NCBI GenBank assembly: GCA_964441755.1
Contig: CAYTVG010000001.1
Location: 186,001-250,000 of the forward strand
DNA length: 64,000 nucleotides
DNA from: JAUMBM01 sp964441755
GTDB taxonomy: Bacteria > Bacteroidota > Bacteroidia > Chitinophagales > Saprospiraceae
Reading direction: 5' to 3'
The notes under the pieces were generated by a model, which saw only the letters and a program-made list of their open reading frames with translations, did no database searches and was not told where the DNA came from. The position numbers and the translations under genes are program-made. Shown here one piece after another: positions 57,612 through 64,000 of this stretch. Numbering within the stretch: position 1 is the first letter of the stretch; every line of letters begins with the position of its first letter.

Positions 57612-59477
57612 ATGTTCAGGGAAAGCGCCTTTACAAATGCAGATGCTGTCTCGGCGAGCCGGGCAGACCTTAACCAATGGGTAGAAAAAATTGCTACTTA
57701 CGCTGAGGCGAAGGATGTTCATTGGTGTGACGGATCCCAGGAGGAGTACGACCGCCTGTGTGAGCAGCTGGTAGCCAGCGGGACATTCATCCGGCTCAAT
57801 CCGGAGAAGCGACCTAACAGCTTCGCTTGCTTTAGCGATCCCAGTGACGTAGCACGGGTGGAGGACAGAACCTTCATCTGCAGCCGTCGCCGCGAGGATG
57901 CGGGGCCAACCAACAACTGGATGGAACCGCGGGAGATGAAAAACATCCTGGAGGACTTACTGAAAGGAGCCATGAAAGGGCGTACGATGTACGTGATTCC
58001 TTACTGCATGGGGCCGATAGGCTCTCCTTACTCCAAAGTGGGTGTTGAAATTACGGATTCTCCGTATGTGGTAGTCAACATGCGCATCATGACGCGCATG
58101 GGCACGCAGGCGCTGGATCTCATCAATGCCGGTCAGGAATATGTGAAATGTCTGCATTCCGTTGGCGCACCACTTGCCGAAGGGCAAGCCGACGAATCGT
58201 GGCCATGCAATCCTACCGTTAAGTACATCGTTCATTTTCCGGAAGAGCGCTATATCGTGTCGTATGGCAGCGGCTATGGGGGCAATGCCCTGCTGGGTAA
58301 AAAGTGTTTTGCGCTACGCATAGCATCGGCTATGGCGTACGAGGAGGACTGGCTGGCAGAGCACATGCTCATCATGGGGGTTGAGTCACCGGCCGGAGAA
58401 AAAACCTATGTGGGCGCTGCTTTCCCCAGCGCCTGCGGCAAAACCAATTTTGCCATGCTCATCCCCCCGCAGGGGCTTGACGGCTGGAAGGTTACTACTG
58501 TCGGGGACGACATTGCCTGGATCTTCAAAGGGGAGGATGGAAAATTGCATGCTATCAATCCTGAGGCGGGTTATTTTGGGGTAGCACCGGGAACCAACGA
58601 GAAGACTAACCCCAATGCCATGGCCTCTGTCAGGGCCAACACGATTTTCACCAATGTAGCCGTTACGGCCGATGGTGACGTGTGGTGGGAAGGCATGACC
58701 AAGGAGCCGCCGGCGGCGCTTACCGACTGGCGCGGGCTGCCGTGGGATCCTGCATCGGGCAAGCCTGCCGCCCACCCCAACGCCAGGTTTACGGCTCCTG
58801 CCCACCAAAATCCGGCGATTGATGCCGACTGGGACAATCCTGCGGGCGTTCCGATTGCCGCTTTTGTCTTTGGCGGTCGGCGCAGCACGACCGTGCCCTT
58901 GGTATACCAGTCCTTCAACTGGAACTTTGGGGTATACCTCGCTGCGACCATGGGTTCGGAGATGACGGCAGCGGCATTCGGGGAGATTGGCAAAGTAAGG
59001 CGCGATCCTTTTGCGATGCTGCCGTTTGCAGGCTATCACATGGCTGATTACTTTAATCACTGGCTCGATTTTGGCCGCAACCTGCCCAACCCGCCCCGCA
59101 TCTTTGGTGTCAACTGGTTTAGGAAGGATGAGCAAGGCAACTTTATGTGGCCGGGCTTTGGCGAAAATATGCGCGTGCTGAAGTGGATGGTGCAGCGTGT
59201 GAAAGGCCAGACCTCGGCGGTTGAGAGTCCTATCGGCTGGATGCCCCGCTACAAGGATATGGACTGGGCAGGGGTAGAAAATTTCAGTCAGGAGGACTTT
59301 GCTGCTGTTATGATGGTAGACAGGGAAGCCTGGAAAAAAGAACTGCTGATGCATGAGGAACTATTTGCGCAGCTGTACGACCGGCTGCCGAAGGAGTTCC
59401 TGTTTACACGTGAGCTGCTGCTCTCGGCGCTTTGGCGCTCTCCGGAGCACTGGGGGCTTGCTGCTGAGCGGGTATGA
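57612..59477 (+). CDS. pckG: Phosphoenolpyruvate carboxykinase (GTP)
   Basis: Converts oxaloacetate and GTP to phosphoenolpyruvate, CO2 and GDP, the key gluconeogenic step. 621 residues, family length ~600. The GTP-type active-site loops are visible: kinase P-loop-like AAFPSACGKTNFAML (catalytic Cys and Lys), FGGRRSTTVPLVYQSFNWNFG, YHMADYFNHWLDFG and GVNWFRKDEQGNF. This is the GTP class, distinct from the ATP-dependent PckA of many bacteria. Gluconeogenesis fits a protein- and peptide-degrading lifestyle suggested by the neighbouring peptidases. Divergent from the DUF1080 operon; control may occur through the leader terminator at 57542-57592. Confidence 0.96.
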   Translation: MFRESAFTNADAVSASRADLNQWVEKIATYAEAKDVHWCDGSQEEYDRLCEQLVASGTFIRLNPEKRPNSFACFSDPSDVARVEDRTFICSRRREDAGPTNNWMEPREMKNILEDLLKGAMKGRTMYVIPYCMGPIGSPYSKVGVEITDSPYVVVNMRIMTRMGTQALDLINAGQEYVKCLHSVGAPLAEGQADESWPCNPTVKYIVHFPEERYIVSYGSGYGGNALLGKKCFALRIASAMAYEEDWLAEHMLIMGVESPAGEKTYVGAAFPSACGKTNFAMLIPPQGLDGWKVTTVGDDIAWIFKGEDGKLHAINPEAGYFGVAPGTNEKTNPNAMASVRANTIFTNVAVTADGDVWWEGMTKEPPAALTDWRGLPWDPASGKPAAHPNARFTAPAHQNPAIDADWDNPAGVPIAAFVFGGRRSTTVPLVYQSFNWNFGVYLAATMGSEMTAAAFGEIGKVRRDPFAMLPFAGYHMADYFNHWLDFGRNLPNPPRIFGVNWFRKDEQGNFMWPGFGENMRVLKWMVQRVKGQTSAVESPIGWMPRYKDMDWAGVENFSQEDFAAVMMVDREAWKKELLMHEELFAQLYDRLPKEFLFTRELLLSALWRSPEHWGLAAERV

Positions 59478-59510
59478 AAAGCGCCTGTTGTGAGTAGATA
59501 AAAAACGCAA

Positions 59511-59540
59511 TGCCGGTGGCCGAGGCCACCGGCAGCATTT
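59511..59540 (+). terminator. Terminator after pckG
   Basis: TGCCGGTGGC-CGAG-GCCACCGGCA (59511-59534), a perfect 10-bp stem, followed by GCATTTTACC. It stands 33 nt after the stop codon and ahead of the mobA-like gene. Confidence 0.8.
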
Positions 59541-59569
59541 TACCATAGCCTTATGGGCTAATCATTGTG

Positions 59570-60184
59570 ATGGAAAAAAAGCTGAAGCCGGCGGCTGAAG
59601 CTCTTTATGGGCTGGTGCTGGCTGGCGGCATGAGCCGCCGCATGGGTGAGGATAAAAGTTTGCTGGATTACCACGGCAAACCTCAGTGGGTGTACTTGAC
59701 TGAGTTGTTGCTGCCTTTTTGTCAAAAGGTATACGTATCGTGTCGTGCGGAGCAGGCCTCCGGCTTTGCCGGCGGGGCTGCAGCTGTGCTGCCCGACAGG
59801 CAGCAGGGAGAAGGCCCTGCGCGGGGGCTGTTGGCCGCGCAGGCTGCGCAGCCTGGCGCAGCCTGGCTGGTAGTCGCTTGTGACCTGCCGCTGGTAGACG
59901 AGGGTGCCGTGCGGCAGCTGCTGGCTGGCCGCAGGCCGGACAAAGAAGCTACAGCCTTTTACAGCGCAGTCATGGATGGCCCTGATCCTTTGCTGGCCAT
60001 CTGGGAGGGGCGCGGGCTTGCGCGCCTGGCGGAAGCCAGTGCGCAGGCGGCCACAGGGCCTTTTGCTTTTTTAAAAAAAGCGGAACTGGAGCTGTTGCTG
60101 CCTGAGAGCTCCGGCATATTGGCGAATGCCAATACGCCGGAGGACAGGGAGCGGGTGCTGAGCCGCCTGCGGCAGCGCGGCTGA
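59570..60184 (+). CDS. MobA-like nucleotidyltransferase (molybdenum cofactor guanylyltransferase)
   Basis: 204-residue NTP-transferase of the MobA type, which attaches GMP to molybdopterin to make the guanine dinucleotide cofactor. It has the N-terminal nucleotide loop LVLAGGMSRRMGEDKSLLDYHGKPQ, the metal-site VACDLPLVDE and the GPFAFLKKAELE region. The ATG at 59570 is preferred to a GTG at 59567. The gene is very GC-rich with Ala/Gly/Leu-rich protein, unlike the first 20 kb. No other molybdenum-cofactor gene is in the window, so a role with another sugar or nucleotide acceptor cannot be excluded. Confidence 0.82.
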   Translation: MEKKLKPAAEALYGLVLAGGMSRRMGEDKSLLDYHGKPQWVYLTELLLPFCQKVYVSCRAEQASGFAGGAAAVLPDRQQGEGPARGLLAAQAAQPGAAWLVVACDLPLVDEGAVRQLLAGRRPDKEATAFYSAVMDGPDPLLAIWEGRGLARLAEASAQAATGPFAFLKKAELELLLPESSGILANANTPEDRERVLSRLRQRG

Positions 60185-60203
60185 GCAGCCTTTTTTTACC
60201 CGC

Positions 60204-60230
60204 AAAAAAAAGCCGCTGCGGCAGCTTTTG
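60204..60230. terminator. Weak terminator between convergent mobA-like and M3 genes
   Basis: AAAAGC...GCTTTT-type inverted repeat with an A8 run on the left (60204-60211) and GCCGC/GCGGC in the stem. Short loop and imperfect; it could serve the minus strand. Confidence 0.45.
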
Positions 60231-60247
60231 CCACTATGCCGACGGGC

Positions 60248-61972
60248 TTACCGTTGGTTGGCAGCCAACCATTTTTCTACTCCTGCCATGACGTCGGCTA
60301 CACAGCCTTGCTCGAAGGGCGAACGCAGGCCCGCCAGCTCAACCAGCTCGAGAAAGGATCTGCTGCCGCCGGCCTGACAGAGGCGTACGTAATGGCTCCA
60401 GGCCTGTTGGTGATCAATCTGATCGAGCTGCCAAAACTGGAAAGCGCAGAGCTGGGCCAGGGTGTAATCGATGTAGTAGAAAGGCGATGAGAAGACGTGA
60501 GACTGCTTGTACCAGTAGCCCCCGCTGTTGAGGAGCGGGTTGTCGCGGTAGTTTCTGTGCGGGAGATATCGCTGCTCCAATTCGCGCCAGGCCTGGTTGC
60601 GTCTGGCGGGAGATACCTCGGGATTATCGTACACAAAGTGCTGAAATTCATCGATGGCAACGCCATAAGGCAGGAAGTTGACTGCAGCACTGAGGTGAGC
60701 ATAGCGGTACAGATCCGTGTTGTCGCCAAAGAACAGCTTCATCCACGGCCAGGTAAAATACTCCATGCTCATGGAATGGATTTCGCAGGCTTCGTAGGTG
60801 GGCCAGTTGTATTCGCTGATACCCAACTGTCGGCTGCTGAAGACCTGGAAGGCATGTCCTGCTTCATGGGTGAGGACATCGATGTCGCCGCTGGTACCAT
60901 TGAAATTGCTAAAAATGAAGGGTGCTCCGTACTGATCTATATAGGTGCAATACCCGCCGGTAGCTTTGCCGTCGCGTGCCACGAGGTCCATGAGCTGACG
61001 GTCGCGCATGAAAGAGAAGAAGTCGTTGGTTTCGGCCGATAGTTCCCGGTACATGGTACTGGCCTGATCGATAATCCATTCGGGCTTGCCCATAGGTTGT
61101 GGGTTTCCTTCGGGGAAACGGTAGTCTTCGTCGTAGTAGAAAAGCTCGTCCAGCCCAAGTCTTTTGCGCTGCGCTTCGTAGAGTCGACTGGCGAGCGGCA
61201 CGACCTGCTGCTGGATTTGCCGGCGGAAGCCGGCGACCATGGTGGCATTGTAGTCGGTGCGCAGCATACGGGTGTAGCCGAGCTCGGTGAAGCTTTGAAA
61301 TCCGAGCTGACGTGCAATGTCGGTGCGTACGGCGACGAGTTCGTCAAAGATGCGGTCGAATTCGGTGGCATTATCAGCAAACCAGGCCCATTTGGCTTCG
61401 GCGGCCTCCTGTCGCAGACTTCTGTCAGAGCTTAATTCGGCTGTCTGTATAGAGGACAAATTGTATATCTTGCCGCGCAAATGAATTTGAGCAGTAGCTT
61501 TGCGTTTTGTATATTCGCTGCTCAGACGGTTTTCTTCCTGTAGCAGCGACAGCACTTCCGGCTTAAAAGTGCGCAGGCTCATCTCCGCAATGCGGAAAAG
61601 CTGCTGGCCCCAACGGGCAGTCAGCCTGGGCCGGTAAGGGGAGTCGAGCAGCGCACGGTAAAAGTCCGTTTTGAGTGCTTCAAAATGGGGCATTTCCTGG
61701 TCGAAAAAATCGTTCTCTGTTTCATAGAACGCGTCCCGGGTGTCGGCCGTATGGCGTATGTAGCAGAGGTTGTACATGGTCGTAAACTCATCGCGCAGCT
61801 GGTATACCGACAACATGGCCTCTTCGGCGGCATCGAAAGAATGCGCAGTACGAAAACGCTCGATCGCCTGCTGGAATGACTGTCTGAAGTCTTCCGGCCG
61901 GGGTCGCATGTAGGCGAAATCAGGGAAGGAGCGTGGGCCATCAGCCTCCCCTGTAAGTATGTGTTTTTTCAT
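60248..61972 (-). CDS. M3-family oligoendopeptidase (PepF/M3B-like)
   Basis: 574-residue cytosolic zinc peptidase that cleaves short peptides. The zinc motif is HEAGH (369-373) in DIDVLTHEAGHAFQVF, with the third ligand Glu expected in YEACEIHSMSMEYF; both agree with the M3B/PepF group. No signal peptide. The start at 61972 gives MKKHILTGEADGP; it lies divergent from uppS. The C-terminal region to ~574 is alpha-helical as in the family. It would finish the breakdown of peptides imported from the periplasm, in line with the exported peptidases nearby. Confidence 0.9.
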   Translation of the reverse strand: MKKHILTGEADGPRSFPDFAYMRPRPEDFRQSFQQAIERFRTAHSFDAAEEAMLSVYQLRDEFTTMYNLCYIRHTADTRDAFYETENDFFDQEMPHFEALKTDFYRALLDSPYRPRLTARWGQQLFRIAEMSLRTFKPEVLSLLQEENRLSSEYTKRKATAQIHLRGKIYNLSSIQTAELSSDRSLRQEAAEAKWAWFADNATEFDRIFDELVAVRTDIARQLGFQSFTELGYTRMLRTDYNATMVAGFRRQIQQQVVPLASRLYEAQRKRLGLDELFYYDEDYRFPEGNPQPMGKPEWIIDQASTMYRELSAETNDFFSFMRDRQLMDLVARDGKATGGYCTYIDQYGAPFIFSNFNGTSGDIDVLTHEAGHAFQVFSSRQLGISEYNWPTYEACEIHSMSMEYFTWPWMKLFFGDNTDLYRYAHLSAAVNFLPYGVAIDEFQHFVYDNPEVSPARRNQAWRELEQRYLPHRNYRDNPLLNSGGYWYKQSHVFSSPFYYIDYTLAQLCAFQFWQLDQIDHQQAWSHYVRLCQAGGSRSFLELVELAGLRSPFEQGCVADVMAGVEKWLAANQR

Positions 61973-62020
61973 TTACAAAGAGTTCAAATGAGTATCGCCT
62001 GCGAAATTGCATTCTTTTCG

Positions 62021-62028
62021 TAACTTTG
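62021..62028 (+). promoter_or_regulatory. -7 promoter element upstream of uppS
   Basis: TAACTTTG matches TAnnTTTG, 53 nt before the ATG at 62082; no TTG at the usual -33 distance. Confidence 0.4.
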
Positions 62029-62081
62029 TGAACCTTTTTTCCGTCGATCCGGATTTTTTTGGCGGACAGTTGACAATTGAA

Positions 62082-62825
62082 ATGGACGTAAAAGCAAAAA
62101 TTGATAAGGAGAGGTTGCCAAAGCACATCGCTGTCATCATGGACGGCAATGGTCGCTGGGCAAAGCAACACGGCCAGCCGCGGGTGTTCGGGCATCGCAA
62201 TGGCGTCAAAGCTGTCCGGGAAATTACGGAAGCAGCGGCTGAGTTGGGTGTCGGCTATCTCACACTATATGCTTTCTCTACAGAAAACTGGTCGCGGCCC
62301 AAGTTTGAAGTGAGCGCTCTCATGGGCTTGCTGGTAGATACAGTCCACAAGGAGATGAAAACCTTGATGGACAATAATATTCGCCTGCAGGCCATCGGGG
62401 AGATTGATAAGCTTCCGACGCATACACGGGAGGCACTGCTGAAGGGTATCGAACAGACGCGCAACAACACGCAGATGACCCTGGTGCTGGCGCTCAATTA
62501 CAGCGGCAAGTGGGATCTCACCGAGGCAGTAAAAAAGATTGCCCGGCAGGTGGCAGCGGGTATGCTGGATCCGGAGAAAATTGACCAGCAGACACTGGCC
62601 GCTGCCTTGTCTACGGCAGATATACCCGATCCCGAATTACTCATCCGCACCAGCGGAGAAGAGCGTATCAGCAACTTTCTGCTGTGGCAACTGGCATACG
62701 CAGAAATGTATTTCACAGATGTCCTTTGGCCCGACTTCGATCGCCAGCAGTTGTATGCGGCTATCGTAGACTACCAAAGCAGAGAGCGGCGTTTTGGAAA
62801 AATTAGCGAACAAATTGCTTCCTAA
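62082..62825 (+). CDS. uppS: Undecaprenyl diphosphate synthase (isoprenyl transferase)
   Basis: cis-Prenyltransferase that adds isopentenyl units to farnesyl diphosphate to make the C55 lipid carrier of peptidoglycan and O-antigen synthesis. 247 residues from the ATG at 62082: catalytic Asp21 in HIAVIMDGNGRWAKQHG (21-residue segment abbreviated), GVGYLTLYAFSTENW, and PDPELLIRTSGEERISNFLLWQ, the standard UppS signatures. Upstream in-frame codons (from a TTG at 62007) include the promoter region, so the ATG is chosen. Its substrate comes from the mevalonate pathway, the last gene of which is at 18477. It leads directly into bamA. Confidence 0.95.
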   Translation: MDVKAKIDKERLPKHIAVIMDGNGRWAKQHGQPRVFGHRNGVKAVREITEAAAELGVGYLTLYAFSTENWSRPKFEVSALMGLLVDTVHKEMKTLMDNNIRLQAIGEIDKLPTHTREALLKGIEQTRNNTQMTLVLALNYSGKWDLTEAVKKIARQVAAGMLDPEKIDQQTLAAALSTADIPDPELLIRTSGEERISNFLLWQLAYAEMYFTDVLWPDFDRQQLYAAIVDYQSRERRFGKISEQIAS

Positions 62826-62920
62826 CATACAATTTGCAGGGGCAAGCCGGGCGTTATGTCCTGTGTTGTCTTCGCGGCTGATAGGTTGTAGGGATTGGCA
62901 AACAAGGTAGTACTTACATT

Positions 62921-64000
62921 ATGAGATCATTTTTTTTGTGTGGCGTATTGCTGCTCACGGTTGTTGCTCTTAGCGCGCAGACGCGCAGCGATAGCCTGGA
63001 AGTTGTTTCCTATAGCCAGCCTAAAGACTACGAAATCGGGGGAATAAAAGTCAGTGGCGCCTTTTTTAGCGATGCCAATGCGCTGATTGGGGTCACCGGG
63101 CTTAAAGTGGGTGAGAAAATCCGGATTCCGGGCTACGATATCCCGCGGGCCATGCGGAACTTGTGGCGACTCCGCCTTTTTACCCAGGTAGATATCGTAC
63201 AGGAAAATGTTATTGGCGACGTTATCTTTTTGGAGGTTGTCGTTCAGGAAAGACCTCGCCTCTCTCGCCACAGCTATCAGGGGGCCAAAAAAACGTATCA
63301 CGAGGATTTAAATAAAGAGGTCAATAAGTATATTCTTCGTGGAGGTATTGTAACTGAGAATATTAAGCAGAATGCGGCCGAAGGTATCAAGCAGTATTTT
63401 ATCGAAAAGGGATATTTTGACGTTGCTGTCAGCGTACAGGAAATTCTGGATACCGGTCGTGTGAATTCCGTACGTCTGCTGTTTGATGTCAATCAGGGGG
63501 GGCGCGTTAAAATTGACCGGCTCGAGTTTGTGGGCAATGACAATGTGCCTTATCGAAAGTTGCGCAAGGAGATGGAAAACACCAAAGAGCGCCGTCGTCT
63601 TTTCGCAAGTTCAAAGTTTGATGAGGAAAAATATGATGAGGACCAACAGGCTGTAATCAATTATTACAATACACTGGGCTATCGGGATGCGCGTATCGTG
63701 CGCGATAGTATATGGCGTAATGAGGACGGGCACCTGGTATTGCGCATGTACGTTGATGAGGGTCGGCAGTATTATTTCCGAAATATTTATTGGAAGGGCA
63801 ATTCCATATACGAAACGTCAGTACTCGAAAATGTGCTGAATATTGCTAAAGGAGAGGTGTATAATCAGGAACTACTCGAGAACCGGCTCAGGTTTAGTCA
63901 GGATGGCCGGGATGTGAGTACCTTGTATATGGACAATGGCTACCTTTTCTTTCAGGCTGATCCTGCGGAAGTAGCGATTGAAGGGGATTCTATTGATTTG
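62921..64000 (+). CDS. bamA: Outer membrane assembly factor BamA (3' end outside window)
   Basis: First 360 codons of the outer-membrane protein insertase (Omp85). A signal peptide (MRSFFLCGVLLLTVVALSAQ) precedes POTRA domains, of which about four are covered: the repeated pattern appears as EIGGIKVSGAFFSDANALIGVTGL, VKIDRLEFVGNDNVPYRKLRKEM and YYFRNIYWKGNSIYETSVL (key residues F-x-G-N/W-x-G-N followed by beta-hairpin). The frame is open to the last base of the window, so the barrel is not seen. The uppS-bamA order is conserved in Bacteroidota, where chaperone (skp/ompH) genes usually follow. The 95-nt gap from uppS has no terminator, so they are likely co-transcribed. Confidence 0.92.
   Translation, partial: MRSFFLCGVLLLTVVALSAQTRSDSLEVVSYSQPKDYEIGGIKVSGAFFSDANALIGVTGLKVGEKIRIPGYDIPRAMRNLWRLRLFTQVDIVQENVIGDVIFLEVVVQERPRLSRHSYQGAKKTYHEDLNKEVNKYILRGGIVTENIKQNAAEGIKQYFIEKGYFDVAVSVQEILDTGRVNSVRLLFDVNQGGRVKIDRLEFVGNDNVPYRKLRKEMENTKERRRLFASSKFDEEKYDEDQQAVINYYNTLGYRDARIVRDSIWRNEDGHLVLRMYVDEGRQYYFRNIYWKGNSIYETSVLENVLNIAKGEVYNQELLENRLRFSQDGRDVSTLYMDNGYLFFQADPAEVAIEGDSIDL

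Noticed and set aside
58386..59354. 322-codon open frame on the minus strand
   Set aside because: Antisense shadow of pckG, caused by GC-rich codons of the real gene; no recognisable protein features.
1..64000. CRISPR arrays, insertion sequences, phage genes
   Set aside because: No regularly spaced direct repeats, transposase, integrase or phage structural motifs seen on either strand.

Overview
The window is a stretch of chromosome from a Bacteroidota bacterium, probably of the Saprospiria/Lewinella type (the class is an inference). The support is: several Bacteroidota-type promoters (TTG, about 20 nt, TAnnTTTG), two proteins with type IX secretion (T9SS) C-terminal sorting domains, a mevalonate-pathway decarboxylase, GTP-type PEP carboxykinase, a ParC-type topoisomerase with the HPHGDA.IGDALV motif, and the uppS-bamA pair. 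No phage, insertion sequence, CRISPR array or integrase was found. It is mostly housekeeping and envelope chromosome, with a few accessory loci.

Layout. 1-6.5 kb: end of a heme A synthase gene, then (minus strand) an SCP2 / fatty-aldehyde dehydrogenase / acyl-CoA ligase / PECR-like reductase operon and an OmpA-type lipoprotein. 6.7-10.6 kb: alpha/beta hydrolase, lipoprotein M1 aminopeptidase, MazG-like pyrophosphatase. 10.8-15.7 kb: complete thrA-thrB-thrC operon, followed by two perfect parS-like ParB sites (15.76 and 15.88 kb), which suggest an origin-proximal position. 16-23 kb: second M1 peptidase, diphosphomevalonate decarboxylase, alpha-oxoamine synthase, DNA alkyltransferase, kynureninase. 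23.4-26.5 kb: a translationally coupled pair, cytoplasmic subtilisin-like protease plus an unrecognised exported protein. 26.7-34.3 kb: MeaB GTPase, LemA/TPM cluster, GH13-like protein, MtaB and release factor 1. 34.6-39.8 kb: a five-gene Lol-like ABC export cassette with its own outer-membrane barrel. 40-46 kb: universal stress protein, T9SS-secreted lysyl-oxidase-like protein, T9SS-secreted M14 carboxypeptidase, initiator tRNA. 46.5-53.6 kb: GNAT, MoxR-type ATPase, BtpA, ParC, nucleoside/sugar MFS transporter. 53.6-64 kb: a 1224-residue cytochrome c / PA14 / beta-propeller / DUF1080 lipoprotein, GTP-PEPCK behind a leader terminator, MobA-like transferase, M3 oligopeptidase, UppS and the start of BamA.

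How the parts connect. Isoprenoid supply (diphosphomevalonate decarboxylase) feeds undecaprenyl diphosphate synthesis (UppS) and thus the envelope; BamA, OmpA and the Lol-like cassette also serve the envelope. Exported peptidases (M1, M14) with cytoplasmic M3 and S8 enzymes fit a peptide-degrading heterotroph, and PEPCK the gluconeogenesis such a lifestyle needs. Base composition drifts from moderate GC in the first ~22 kb to clearly GC-rich from about 35 kb. Transcription units often end in unusually long, almost perfect hairpins of 15-21 bp.
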